The notes beneath the pieces are model-generated. The model ran no database searches, had not been told where the DNA came from, and saw only the letters and a list, made by a program, of their open reading frames with translations. Of a DNA stretch of 64,000 nt, positions 51,739-60,703 are shown one piece after another. The stretch is from Eubacteriales bacterium (GTDB taxonomy: Bacteria > Bacillota > Clostridia > Lachnospirales > Lachnospiraceae), in the NCBI GenBank assembly GCA_030524175.1, contig JAUNHC010000007.1, positions 1 to 64,000 on the forward strand, written 5' to 3'. Positions within the stretch are counted from its first letter, which is position 1, and each line of letters opens with the position of its first letter. Position numbers and translations under genes: made by a program.

Positions 51739-52485
51739 TTATTTTGCCTCCTTTATGAATCCGATGGAACGAAGTTCCGGTTTTGCATAGGTTTCCAGGG
51801 CAACGATGATCAGGACTGTGATCAGACCCTCAATAACAGCCAGAGGAATCTGGGTAGGTGCAAAGACTGCCAGAAATTTGCCCATGGCAGTTCCGATCCC
51901 GGCGGAGCTGTGGTGTGCAAGTGCCATCTGTACTGCAGTCACACAGTATGTAAACAGATCACCCAGGGTAGCAGCCAGGAAAATAGCCACTTTTTTATTC
52001 ACATTGGCCTTTTTGCAGATCATGTAAATTCCGTAGGATACAAAAGGTCCTGCAATTGCCATGGAGAAGGTATTGGCCCCCAGTGTGGTCAGCCCCCCGT
52101 GTGCCAGAAGGATTGCCTGGAAAAGCAGTACAATGATCCCCAGGATACTCACAGCCGCAGGTCCGAACAGAATAGCCCCAAGCCCTGTACCAGTCATGTG
52201 AGAGCAGCTTCCTGTTACAGATGGGATTTTCAGGGATGAAATAACAAATACGAAGGCACCTGCCATGGCAAGAAGGGGCAGTGCTTTCGGACTGACAGCA
52301 AGGCGCTTTTTGATGGAAAAGAAGCCGGCGGCCAGGAATGGAAGACATACGATCCCCCATACAATACAATATGTGCCGGGAAGGTAGCCTTCCATAATGT
52401 GCATGGCACTGACATTAGGGATAACGCCGAACATCAGGGCAAACACAGAGATAAGTGTTACGATTTTTTTTTGTTTTTTAGTCAT
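51739..52485 (-). CDS. cbiM: cobalt ECF transporter substrate-binding protein CbiM
   Basis: 248 aa. A cleavable or leading helix ([19 protein letters not shown]) is followed by [17 protein letters not shown]; the N-terminal Met-His that CbiM uses to chelate cobalt comes directly after a likely cleavage site (VSA/MHIMEG). Further motifs are [18 protein letters not shown] and [20 protein letters not shown]. The ATG at 52485 is chosen by SD GAGGAG and the start of the signal peptide. It is the first gene of the riboswitch-controlled operon. Confidence 0.93.
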   Translation of the reverse strand: MTKKQKKIVTLISVFALMFGVIPNVSAMHIMEGYLPGTYCIVWGIVCLPFLAAGFFSIKKRLAVSPKALPLLAMAGAFVFVISSLKIPSVTGSCSHMTGTGLGAILFGPAAVSILGIIVLLFQAILLAHGGLTTLGANTFSMAIAGPFVSYGIYMICKKANVNKKVAIFLAATLGDLFTYCVTAVQMALAHHSSAGIGTAMGKFLAVFAPTQIPLAVIEGLITVLIIVALETYAKPELRSIGFIKEAK

Positions 52486-52536
52486 TTTGTTCCTATCTCC
52501 TCTCAAAATGTGTGCGCGGGCAAAATGCCTTAAACG

Positions 52537-52572
52537 CAAAAAATCCTGCCATAAGATTATACTTATGCCAGG
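52537..52572 (-). terminator. riboswitch-associated intrinsic terminator
   Basis: On the minus strand, arms CCTGGCATAAG and CTTATGGCAGG (one mismatch) with loop TATAAT, then ATTTTTTGCG. It lies between the aptamer and cbiM, as expected for transcriptional control. Confidence 0.75.
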
Positions 52573-52599
52573 TTACGGGACTCATCTGCAGTACACAGA

Positions 52600-52815
52600 G
52601 AATCCTATACACCCAGCCATCGTTCGTAGCTGGCTGCATCCAAAGGGTACAAGGCAGGTCTTCTGGCTCTGGCTTCATCATCCTTGTCCGTCTTCCCGTT
52701 ATCCAGTGACATTATGGAAAGGACTAGGCCATTACAGCGGCGCGACCGCGAGAGATTTTCACTCTGCTTCCCTATTATCTGTATATGGTATACAGACCCT
52801 ATACCTATTTGATTA
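52600..52815 (-). ncRNA. cobalamin riboswitch upstream of cbiMNQ(OK)
   Basis: Read on the minus strand, the canonical blocks appear in order: AGGGAAGCAGAGTGAAAATC (52773-52754), CGCGGTCGCGCCGCTGT (compare CCCGC.ACTGT), TCACTGGA, and GCCAGAAGACCTGCC (52667-52653). A consensus promoter lies just upstream and the terminator at 52537-52572 follows. Together they explain the 533-bp gap between cbiM and hemA. High cobalamin should shut off cobalt import and the fused cobaltochelatase. Confidence 0.92.
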
Positions 52816-52825
52816 TGCAAAAATA

Positions 52826-52854
52826 ATTATAAAGGTATTAGGCAGGAATGTCAA
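52826..52854 (-). promoter_or_regulatory. consensus promoter for the cobalt uptake operon
   Basis: Minus strand: -35 TTGACA (52854-52849), exactly 17 bp, -10 TATAAT (52831-52826). Both hexamers are perfect consensus. Confidence 0.8.
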
Positions 52855-52895
52855 TTTCTTTTGGCGAAGGATGGTAAAAAAGCACGAATATGGAA

Positions 52896-52924
52896 TTGAC
52901 ATTATCAAATTGAATGATTATGAT
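52896..52924 (+). promoter_or_regulatory. promoter of the hemA operon
   Basis: -35 TTGACA (52896-52901), 17-bp spacer, -10 TATGAT (52919-52924), about 94 bp before the hemA ATG. It is divergent from the cobalt uptake promoter 42 bp away. Confidence 0.7.
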
Positions 52925-53017
52925 GATAAGGATAGCTGTCTGTTCCGGACATTAAAGATGACCGGATCCGGATAAAGGTGTGACAGCGAAGATGTAACGA
53001 AGGAGAAGGTTGAGAGT

Positions 53018-54247
53018 ATGAGTATTTCCATGATTGGGATAGACCATAACAGGGCTCCAGTGGATATCCGGGCATTGTTTGCGTTTACCAGGAAAAATGC
53101 CGGGGAGGCAATGGAAAAGCTGAAGGAGAGTGCGGGAATTCACGGATGTATTATCCTTTCCACCTGTAACAGGCTGGAGTTATGGGCCAGTGTGGAGGAC
53201 GGGCAGGAGGTTTCTTTATATGACTGTCTTTGCAGATTAAAGGGGATACATGAGTCTTCCTATAAAGAATTTTTTGTGAGCCGTGAAGACCAGGAGGCTG
53301 TGGAGCATCTTTTGTATCTCACCAGCGGCCTGAAATCCCAGATTGTGGGGGAAGACCAGATACTTACACAGGTAAAGGATGCTTTAAGCCTTGCCCGTGA
53401 GCATTTTACAACGGACAGTGTGCTGGAAGTGCTGTTCCGCATGGCAGTGACGGCAGGGAAGAGGATCAAGACAGAGGTACCTTTTTCCCACGGAAATCCT
53501 TCTGTGATCCACCAGGCCATACAGTTTCTTGAGAAGCAGGGGTATTCTATGAACGGCAAGGTCTGTATGGTGATCGGAAACGGTGAGATGGGGAAGGTGG
53601 CAGCCCAGACTCTTAGGGAGTCAGGGGGAGATGTGACGGTGACTGTGCGTCAGTACAGAAGCGGTGTGGTAAATATTCCGCTGGGATGTAAGCGCATTGA
53701 TTATGGAGACAGGATGGAGTATCTGCCTCAGTGTGATATTGTGGTCAGTGCTACGGCAAGCCCTAACTTTACCCTGCGGGAGGAGCTTTTTGAAGATATC
53801 GAGCTGAATAAAACCATCATTCTGATAGATTTGGCAGTACCCCGGGACATTGAGCCGGAAGTGGGACGGATGGAAGGGGTTACTCTTTACGATATGGACA
53901 GTTTCCGTACAGAGGCTTGTTCTGTGGAGCTTTCGGAGAATCTGGAGGCGGCAGGTGCCATAGTGAGGGAACAGATGGATGAGTTTTACCAGTGGCTGGA
54001 CGGAAGGGATGTGATTCCCCGGATCCAGGAGATCAAGGAAGAGGCGGTCCACGATTTGAATCTGCGGATAGCCAAGATACTGAAGAATACGCCTATGGAG
54101 GACACTGACAGGGATAAGCTGGTGCAGGCAGTGGATACGGCCGCCGGAAAAGTAGTGAATAAGCTGATTTTCGGACTTCGCGACAGCCTGAATCAGGAGG
54201 CGTTCCTGGAGTGTGTTGCAGGATTGGAGAAGATTTATGAAGAATAA
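53018..54247 (+). CDS. hemA: glutamyl-tRNA reductase
   Basis: 409 aa. First step of C5-pathway tetrapyrrole synthesis, reducing Glu-tRNA to glutamate-1-semialdehyde. The catalytic Cys is in ILSTCNRLELWA, followed by GLKSQIVGEDQILTQVKDAL, the NADPH-binding region MVIGNGEMGKVAAQTLRESGG and the C-terminal dimerisation helices. SD GAAGGAG. It begins an operon of six tetrapyrrole genes with short overlaps. Confidence 0.95.
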   Translation: MSISMIGIDHNRAPVDIRALFAFTRKNAGEAMEKLKESAGIHGCIILSTCNRLELWASVEDGQEVSLYDCLCRLKGIHESSYKEFFVSREDQEAVEHLLYLTSGLKSQIVGEDQILTQVKDALSLAREHFTTDSVLEVLFRMAVTAGKRIKTEVPFSHGNPSVIHQAIQFLEKQGYSMNGKVCMVIGNGEMGKVAAQTLRESGGDVTVTVRQYRSGVVNIPLGCKRIDYGDRMEYLPQCDIVVSATASPNFTLREELFEDIELNKTIILIDLAVPRDIEPEVGRMEGVTLYDMDSFRTEACSVELSENLEAAGAIVREQMDEFYQWLDGRDVIPRIQEIKEEAVHDLNLRIAKILKNTPMEDTDRDKLVQAVDTAAGKVVNKLIFGLRDSLNQEAFLECVAGLEKIYEE

Positions 54248-54722
54248 ACGTTATTTTCCAATGTTTGTAGATTTATCTGATAAAAATATAGTTGTCGTGG
54301 GAGGCGGAAATATCGCTACCCGCAGGGTAAAAACTCTTTTGCAGTTTACAAGGAATATTACAGTTGTGGCTCCTCAGATGACCCTGGAACTTCTGGAAAT
54401 GGGCAAGGCAGGGCAGATAGACTCACAGATACGGCCGGTAAAGAGAACTGATTTTGTCAGGGCTTATATGGTGATCGCCGCTACTAATGACGGCAAGCTC
54501 AATGACGACATCTACCGTGTCTGTAAGGAAGAAGGAATCTATGTAAATGTGGCCAGCGACAAGGACAAATGCGATTTCTATTTCCCGGGTGTTGTCATGG
54601 AGGATGAGCTGGTGGTAGGGATTACCGCAAGCGGGCTGGACCATAAGAAGGCCAGGAGAGTGCGCGAGGAGATTCAGAAGGTTTTGGAAAAAGCGGCAGG
54701 AGAAGAAGAGGATGATGAGTAA
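54237..54722 (+). CDS. precorrin-2 dehydrogenase (sirohydrochlorin synthase, CysG/Met8-type)
   Basis: 161 aa. NAD-dependent oxidation of precorrin-2 to sirohydrochlorin: YFPMFVDLSDKNIVVVGGGNIATRRVKTLL is the Rossmann start, and NVASDKDKCDFYFPGVVMEDELVVGITASGLDHKKARRVREEI is the conserved CysG-B segment. It is shorter than Met8, lacking much of the chelatase dimerisation domain, so metal insertion is left to CbiK. The ATG at 54237 overlaps hemA by 11 bases, with SD GGAG. Confidence 0.9.
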   Translation: MKNKRYFPMFVDLSDKNIVVVGGGNIATRRVKTLLQFTRNITVVAPQMTLELLEMGKAGQIDSQIRPVKRTDFVRAYMVIAATNDGKLNDDIYRVCKEEGIYVNVASDKDKCDFYFPGVVMEDELVVGITASGLDHKKARRVREEIQKVLEKAAGEEEDDE

Positions 54723-55617
54723 AGTCATAATAGGCAGCAGGGAGAGCAGGCTGGCTGTATTACAGAGCGAGATGGTGAGAGATTACATACGGGACAATAA
54801 CCCTCTGACAGAGGTGGATATCCTTACCATGAAGACAACAGGAGATATTATTCTTGACCGGACACTGGACAAGGTAGGCGGGAAAGGATTGTTTGTGAAA
54901 GAACTGGACAAGGCTCTGCTGGAAGGGCGAAGCCAGCTTTCTGTCCACAGCCTGAAGGATATGCCTATGGAGGTGCCCCAGGAGCTTCCTCTGCTTGCTT
55001 TTTCAAAGAGAGAGGATCCCAGAGATGTCCTGGTCCTTCCCGAAGGTGCAGCACAACTGGATAAAGATAAGCCCTTAGGATGTTCCAGCTTCAGGCGGAC
55101 TTTGCAGCTAAAGGAATTATATCCTGATATGGAAGTAAAGAGTATACGGGGAAATCTGCAGACCAGGCTTCGTAAGCTGGAAGAGGGTGAATACTCAGCT
55201 CTGATCCTTGCCGCTGCCGGATTGAAACGTCTTGGACTTGAAAATAGGATCAGCCGTTATTTCACTCCGGATGAGATGATACCGGCGGCAGGACAGGGGA
55301 TTCTGGCAGTTCAGGGAAGAAAAGGCATGGATTACAGTTTCCTGGAGGGATACGGGGACAGGGAAGCCTGGCTTGCGGGGACAGCAGAGCGGGCTTTTGT
55401 CAGGTATCTCAATGGGGGATGCTCGTCTCCGGTGGCAGCATACGCAGAAATCGAAGGTGAGGAACTGTTTTTGCGGGGGCTTTATTATAATGAGGAAGAC
55501 GGAAGCTTCTGTAAGGGAACGATCCGTGGTGATTTAAAGGATGCAGGAAAGCTTGGAACAGAGCTTGCTGCCCGGTTAAAAGAAACAAGCAAAAAAGGAG
55601 AAGCCGCATGGAAGTAG
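54712..55617 (+). CDS. hemC: porphobilinogen deaminase (hydroxymethylbilane synthase)
   Basis: 301 aa. Links four porphobilinogens. N-terminus VIIGSRESRLAVLQSEMVR; VGGKGLFVKELDKALLEG; AVHSLKD-type block SVHSLKDMPMEVP; the dipyrromethane cofactor Cys is in RYLNGGCSSPVAAYAEIEG. ATGs at 54712 and 54715 are equally possible. It overlaps both neighbours by about 10 bases. Confidence 0.95.
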   Translation: MMSKVIIGSRESRLAVLQSEMVRDYIRDNNPLTEVDILTMKTTGDIILDRTLDKVGGKGLFVKELDKALLEGRSQLSVHSLKDMPMEVPQELPLLAFSKREDPRDVLVLPEGAAQLDKDKPLGCSSFRRTLQLKELYPDMEVKSIRGNLQTRLRKLEEGEYSALILAAAGLKRLGLENRISRYFTPDEMIPAAGQGILAVQGRKGMDYSFLEGYGDREAWLAGTAERAFVRYLNGGCSSPVAAYAEIEGEELFLRGLYYNEEDGSFCKGTIRGDLKDAGKLGTELAARLKETSKKGEAAWK

Positions 55618-57125
55618 GAAAAGTATGGCTGGTAGGCGCCGGGCCTGGCGATATCGGCCTTTTTACCGTTAAAGGAGCAGAAGTTTTAGAAAAGGCGGAG
55701 GTTGTGGTTTATGACAGCCTGGTAGGGCAGGGGGTACTGTCAAAGATTCCCCGTTCCGCACGACTTATTAATGTGGGAAAGCGCGCCAGCCGCCATACCA
55801 TGCCTCAGGAGGAGATCAATCAGGTACTTCTTAAGGAAGCCATGAATGGCTTTCGTGTGGTACGGCTTAAAGGGGGAGATCCCTTTCTCTTCGGAAGAGG
55901 CGGAGAGGAACTGGAGCTGCTGGCACAGAACGGAATCCCATATGAGGTAGTGCCCGGGGTTACCTCCCCTCTGTCTGTTCCGGCATATAATGGTATTCCT
56001 GTAACCCACAGAGATTTCTGTTCCTCCCTGCATATTATCACGGGGCATAAACGTGCGGGACAGGAGTATGACATAGATTTTAAGGCATTGGTGAATACAA
56101 AAGGAACACTTGTGTTTCTTATGGGTGTGTCTGCGCTGGAAGACATCTGCACAGGGCTGATGGAGGCAGGGATGGAACCGGAAATGCCGGCTGCAATCCT
56201 TCAGAAGGGAACCACGGCGGGACAGAAGCGCATCGTGGCTACAATTTCTACCTTAAGGGCTGAGGTGGAGCGTCAGGGGATTGAGACGCCTGCTATCATT
56301 GTGGTGGGCAAAGTGTGTACTTTGGCAGAGAAATTTTCCTGGTATGAGGCCCTTCCTCTGGCTGGCTGGAAAGTTCTTGTCACACGGCCCAGAGATTTGA
56401 TCTCCCAGACGGCTGCAAGGCTGCGGGAAAAAGGAGCGGAGGTTCTGGAGCTTCCGGCCATCCGTACCGTTTCCATGGAGGACCAGAGCAGGCTGTACCA
56501 GGTTCTTGAGAAGCTTTCCCAATATCAATGGCTGGTATTTACAAGCCCCACAGGGGTGGAAGTTTTCTTCCGGGAGATGCAGAACCGGGAGAAAGATATC
56601 CGTTCTTTAGGCAATGCGAAGATTGCCGCCATCGGTGAGGGAACCAGGAAAAAGCTGAGAGACAGAGGCCTTTATGTAGATCTGATGCCTGAGGTTTACG
56701 ATGGAGATTCCTTGGGCGCTGCCCTTGCTGAGATACTGAAAGGCGGAGAGCGGGTTCTTATCCCCAGAGCAGAGAAAGGAAATGCCAATCTTGTAAAGCT
56801 TCTGGAAGAAAAAGGAGCAGTTGTGGAGGACATTCCCACCTATCAGACCCTGTACGAGTCCAGCCCTCTTATAGATGAGAAAAAAGAATTTGAGTCCAAT
56901 GCCATTGATTGTGTGGTCTTTACCAGCGCGTCCACGGTAAAGGGATTTGTGGAGGGAACACAAGGTCTTGATTATACAAAGGTAAAAGCTGCATGTATCG
57001 GAAAGCAGACAAAGGCTGCAGCCGATGCCTACGGTATGAGGACATATATGTCACAGAAGGCCACCATAGACAGTCTGATTGCATTGGTGGAAGAGATGAA
57101 AAGGAGCGAGGAGAAATGGAACTGA
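55608..57125 (+). CDS. cobA-hemD: fusion: uroporphyrinogen-III C-methyltransferase and uroporphyrinogen-III synthase
   Basis: 505 aa. Residues 1-245 are SUMT ([76 protein letters not shown]). Residues about 250-505 are HemD ([58 protein letters not shown]). This fusion is common in Clostridia and channels uroporphyrinogen III straight to precorrin-2, away from heme. It overlaps hemC by 10 and hemB by 10 bases. Confidence 0.95.
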   Translation: MEVGKVWLVGAGPGDIGLFTVKGAEVLEKAEVVVYDSLVGQGVLSKIPRSARLINVGKRASRHTMPQEEINQVLLKEAMNGFRVVRLKGGDPFLFGRGGEELELLAQNGIPYEVVPGVTSPLSVPAYNGIPVTHRDFCSSLHIITGHKRAGQEYDIDFKALVNTKGTLVFLMGVSALEDICTGLMEAGMEPEMPAAILQKGTTAGQKRIVATISTLRAEVERQGIETPAIIVVGKVCTLAEKFSWYEALPLAGWKVLVTRPRDLISQTAARLREKGAEVLELPAIRTVSMEDQSRLYQVLEKLSQYQWLVFTSPTGVEVFFREMQNREKDIRSLGNAKIAAIGEGTRKKLRDRGLYVDLMPEVYDGDSLGAALAEILKGGERVLIPRAEKGNANLVKLLEEKGAVVEDIPTYQTLYESSPLIDEKKEFESNAIDCVVFTSASTVKGFVEGTQGLDYTKVKAACIGKQTKAAADAYGMRTYMSQKATIDSLIALVEEMKRSEEKWN

Positions 57126-58099
57126 TTCAGAGACCGAGAAGGCTGCGGGGCAGTGAGACCCTGCGTAAAATGGTAAGAGAGACACGGATGGATAAATCCT
57201 CTCTTATCTACCCGCTTTTTGTGCGGGAGGGAGAAAACATTGAGGAAGAAATTCCTTCCATGGCAGGGCAGTACAGGTTTAGTGTTGACCGTCTCCCCTA
57301 TGAACTGGAGCGTCTGGAAAAAGCAGGAGTGGGAAGTATTATGCTTTTCGGGATTCCGGACCACAAGGATGAGGTGGGAAGCGGCGCATATGACTCAGAG
57401 GGAATTGTCCAGAGGGCTTTAAGAGAGGGAAAGAAACAGTTTCCCGGCCTTTATTATATAACTGATGTATGTATGTGTGAATACACCTCCCACGGTCATT
57501 GCGGTGTGCTCTGCGGCCATGAGGTAGACAATGACGCTACCCTTGAACTGCTGTCAAAGACAGCTCTTTCCCATGTGGAAGCAGGAGCAGATATGGTGGC
57601 TCCTTCCGATATGATGGACGGACGGGTATGGGCGATCAGGGAATGTCTTGATAGAAGTGGACACAAGGAGACACCTATTATGTCTTATGCTGTGAAATAT
57701 GCTTCGGCTTTTTACGGTCCCTTCAGGGATGCTGCCGGTTCGGCTCCTTCTTTCGGCGACCGCAAGAGTTACCAGATGGACTTCCATAACCGCAGAGAGG
57801 GGATGAAGGAAGCACTGACAGATATTGAAGAGGGTGCTGATATCATCATGGTTAAGCCTGCTCTTTCCTATCTGGATATGATCTCTGAGGTGTCCAAGGC
57901 CACAAATGTTCCTGTGGCAGCCTACAGTGTCAGCGGTGAGTATGCAATGGTCAAAGCTGCTGCAAAAATGGGATGGATCGATGAGGAAAAAATCATCTGT
58001 GAGATGGCAGTGGGAGCATACCGTGCCGGTGCACAGATCTATCTCACCTATTTTGCCAAGGAGCTTGCAAGATTTATGGATGAAGGGAGGATTGGCTGA
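57116..58099 (+). CDS. hemB: delta-aminolevulinic acid dehydratase (porphobilinogen synthase)
   Basis: 327 aa. Zinc-type active site CMCEYTSHGHCGVL (three Cys). The Schiff-base lysines are in MSYAVKYASAFYGPFRDA and IMVKPALSYLDMI. The ATG at 57116 begins [39 protein letters not shown], the normal family start; the longer open frame upstream lies within cobA-hemD. Its TGA overlaps the hemL ATG by one base. Confidence 0.95.
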   Translation: MELIQRPRRLRGSETLRKMVRETRMDKSSLIYPLFVREGENIEEEIPSMAGQYRFSVDRLPYELERLEKAGVGSIMLFGIPDHKDEVGSGAYDSEGIVQRALREGKKQFPGLYYITDVCMCEYTSHGHCGVLCGHEVDNDATLELLSKTALSHVEAGADMVAPSDMMDGRVWAIRECLDRSGHKETPIMSYAVKYASAFYGPFRDAAGSAPSFGDRKSYQMDFHNRREGMKEALTDIEEGADIIMVKPALSYLDMISEVSKATNVPVAAYSVSGEYAMVKAAAKMGWIDEEKIICEMAVGAYRAGAQIYLTYFAKELARFMDEGRIG

Positions 58100-59370
58100 T
58101 GACAAAATCAGAAGCATTATTTGAGAGAGCAGTGAAGCGGATCCCCGGCGGTGTAAACAGCCCGGTCCGGGCTTACGGCGCCATTGGAGAGGCTCCCCGC
58201 TTTATTGACAGGGCAGACGGCTGCCATATTTATGATGTGGACGGCAACTGTTATATTGATTATATCGATTCCTGGGGGCCCATGATCCTGGGCCATAACT
58301 TTCCGGAAATCCGGGAAAGCGTTGTAAAGGCATGTGAAAAAGGATTAAGTTTTGGCTGTGCCACAGAGATAGAGGTGGAGATGGCAGAGTTTATCTGTGA
58401 AAATATCCCTCATATCCATATGATACGTATGGTAAACTCCGGAACAGAGGCAGTGATGAGTGCTGTCCGGGCTGCCAGGGGCTTTACGGGAAAAAATAAA
58501 ATCATCAAATTTGCAGGCTGCTACCATGGACACAGCGATGCCATGCTGGTGAGTGCAGGTTCCGGTGTGATGACCAGCGGAGTGCCGGACAGTGCCGGTG
58601 TGCCAAAAGGCTGTACAGAGGATACCATGACCGCTGTGTATAACGATCTGCAGAGTGTACGCCTTCTGATGGAGCAGGCACAGGGGCAGGTGGCCGCTGT
58701 GATTGTGGAACCGGTGGGTGCCAATATGGGAGTGGTGGCTCCAAAGGAAGGATTCTTGGAAGGACTCCGTCACCTCTGTGATGAGTATCAGGCACTTTTG
58801 ATCTTTGACGAGGTGATCACGGGATTCCGTCTTGCCTTCGGCGGTGCCGCAGAATATTTTAAGGTAAAACCAGACCTTGTGACCTATGGAAAAATCATAG
58901 GTGCTGGAATGCCTGTAGGCGCTTACGGAGGAAAAAAAGAAATCATGGAGATGGTTTCCCCGGTGGGAAAGGTATACCAGGCAGGTACCTTAAGCGGCAA
59001 TCCCATTGCCATGGCGGCAGGTCTCACACAGCTTAAGTATCTCCGCAGCCACCCGGAGGTCTATGTCCGTCTTGAAGAAAAAGGAGACACTCTGTATACA
59101 GGAATGAAAGATATCCTGAAAGAAAAAGGACTTCGTTACCAGTTGAATCATATTGCCTCCCTGGGAAGCCTTTTCTTCACTGAACAGGAAGTGACAGACT
59201 ATACCTCAGCCAAGACCTCGGATACAGAAGCATTTGCAGCCTATTTCAAGGCTATGCTGAAAATGGGCATCCATCTTGCACCTTCCCAGTTCGAGGCTAT
59301 GTTCCTTTCCAATGCTCACACAGATGATGTGATAGAAGAAACACTTGAGGCTGTCAAAAAATATTTCTGA
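58099..59370 (+). CDS. hemL: glutamate-1-semialdehyde 2,1-aminomutase
   Basis: 423 aa. PLP enzyme giving 5-aminolevulinate. N-terminus SEALFERAVKRIPGGVNSPVRAY; GTEAVMSAVRAARGFTGKNKIIKFAGCYHGHSD; FDEVITGFRLAFGGA; PLP lysine in LVTYGKIIGAGMPVGAYGG. It is the last gene of the operon. No hemE, hemN or later heme genes follow, consistent with an operon meant for corrinoids and sirohaem-type products. Confidence 0.95.
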   Translation: MTKSEALFERAVKRIPGGVNSPVRAYGAIGEAPRFIDRADGCHIYDVDGNCYIDYIDSWGPMILGHNFPEIRESVVKACEKGLSFGCATEIEVEMAEFICENIPHIHMIRMVNSGTEAVMSAVRAARGFTGKNKIIKFAGCYHGHSDAMLVSAGSGVMTSGVPDSAGVPKGCTEDTMTAVYNDLQSVRLLMEQAQGQVAAVIVEPVGANMGVVAPKEGFLEGLRHLCDEYQALLIFDEVITGFRLAFGGAAEYFKVKPDLVTYGKIIGAGMPVGAYGGKKEIMEMVSPVGKVYQAGTLSGNPIAMAAGLTQLKYLRSHPEVYVRLEEKGDTLYTGMKDILKEKGLRYQLNHIASLGSLFFTEQEVTDYTSAKTSDTEAFAAYFKAMLKMGIHLAPSQFEAMFLSNAHTDDVIEETLEAVKKYF

Positions 59371-59384
59371 TGCCCATAGTAAAC

Positions 59385-59456
59385 TTGTCCTGACTGATTG
59401 TTTATGATATAATAAAAACACTTATTGTAACAGTTCAGGACGGCCTGAACTGTTAC
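59385..59456 (+). promoter_or_regulatory. lactonase promoter followed by a perfect GTAACAGTTCAGG palindrome
   Basis: -35 TTGTCC (59385-59390), 17-bp spacer, -10 TATAAT (59408-59413). The palindrome GTAACAGTTCAGG-ACGG-CCTGAACTGTTAC (59427-59456), 13-bp perfect arms, begins about 7 bases after the expected transcription start. A second hairpin, AAGCCTGCC-CAGGCAGGCTT (59477-59496), follows it in the leader. Confidence 0.65.
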
Positions 59457-59527
59457 CACTTATCGAGAATATCCAGAAAGCCTGCCCAGGCAGGCTTGAC
59501 AGAGAGTTGACAGTAGGAGGCAGACAT

Positions 59528-60616
59528 ATGGGAAAAAAGAAATACGTAGCCTATGTGGGAACATATACCCACGGTACCAGTAAAGGAGTCCAGGTTTATG
59601 ATGTGGATGTGGAGGAGGGAACCTTGACAGAGCGCAGCGAAGTCCAGGTAAGCAACGCTTCCCATACAGCCATATCCAAGAACGGCAAATATCTCTATGC
59701 CATTGAAGACGAGGGGGTAGCTGTTTTTGAACGTGACGAGAACGGAGACCTGACACGTATCAACAGTGTGGACATAGATGGTATGCGCGGTTGTTTTCTG
59801 GCAACAGATGTTGACGGGAAATATTTATATGTTGCAGGATATCACGACGGAAAGGTTACTGTAGTACATACTCATAGAGACGGACGGCTGGGCAGTCTCA
59901 TGGACGGAGTATTCCATAAGGGACTGGGGAGCGTGGCTGAACGTAATTTCCGCCCCCATGTAAATTGTGTCCGTCCTACACCGGATAACAAGTATCTCTG
60001 TGCAGTTGACAACGGTATTGACCAGGTGAAGATCTACAGGATCAATAAGAGAAATAATAAGCTGGAGCTTGTGGACATTCTCAGATGCCCCAGGGAGAGC
60101 GGACCGCGTATCATACGCTTCAGTGCGGACGGGAAATTTGCATATCTGCTCTTTGAGCTGAGCAATGAGATTAAAGTATACAGCTACGACGGCAGCGGGA
60201 AGAACCCGGAATTTGAACTGATCCAGAGTGTCACGACTCTCTATAAAGAAGGTGACAAGGATGCCATTCACAATGCGGCTTCAGGGCTTGCCCTTGCCCC
60301 GGACGGACAACATTTGTTCTGCACCACAGCAGGGGAGAATACAGTATCCATGTATGAGGTTAACCAGGAGACAGGACTTCTGGACAAGAAATTCACCCTC
60401 CCCATCAGCGGCGATTATCCTAAAGATATTGTAATCTTTCCTGATAATCAGCACATTGCAGTGGCTAACCACGGCAGCAACACCATTACAACCTTCAAGG
60501 TGGATTACGAGAAGAATCTTCTGATCATGAAGGGAAGACCGTGTAAGGTGGAGACTCCTAACTGTATCAATATCTGGCCGGTGCCCGACGGAGAGGATAT
60601 AGATGATCACAATTGA
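59528..60616 (+). CDS. lactonase family protein (6-phosphogluconolactonase-like beta-propeller)
   Basis: 362 aa, no signal peptide. Seven-bladed propeller of the YbhE/Pgl family: YVAYVGTYTHGTSKGVQVYDVDVEEGTL, SNASHTAISKNGKYLYAIED, GPRIIRFSADGKFAYLLFELSNEIKVYSYD, FPDNQHIAVANHGSNTITTFKVD. Members hydrolyse 6-phosphogluconolactone, but many are uncharacterised. ATG at 59528 with SD AGGAGG. Ends in a strong terminator. Confidence 0.85.
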   Translation: MGKKKYVAYVGTYTHGTSKGVQVYDVDVEEGTLTERSEVQVSNASHTAISKNGKYLYAIEDEGVAVFERDENGDLTRINSVDIDGMRGCFLATDVDGKYLYVAGYHDGKVTVVHTHRDGRLGSLMDGVFHKGLGSVAERNFRPHVNCVRPTPDNKYLCAVDNGIDQVKIYRINKRNNKLELVDILRCPRESGPRIIRFSADGKFAYLLFELSNEIKVYSYDGSGKNPEFELIQSVTTLYKEGDKDAIHNAASGLALAPDGQHLFCTTAGENTVSMYEVNQETGLLDKKFTLPISGDYPKDIVIFPDNQHIAVANHGSNTITTFKVDYEKNLLIMKGRPCKVETPNCINIWPVPDGEDIDDHN

Positions 60617-60643
60617 AGCACACTAAATGATATATAAATCAAC

Positions 60644-60695
60644 AAAGTCCTCTTTGCATATAGCGGATGTGCTGTATACAAAGAGGACTTTTTGA
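60644..60695. terminator. terminator between lactonase and aroC
   Basis: Arms AAAGTCCTCTTTG (60644-60656) and CAAAGAGGACTTT (60679-60691), then TT; the leading AAA and trailing TTTT make it suitable for both convergent genes. Confidence 0.85.
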
Positions 60696-60703
60696 CACTA
60701 TTG

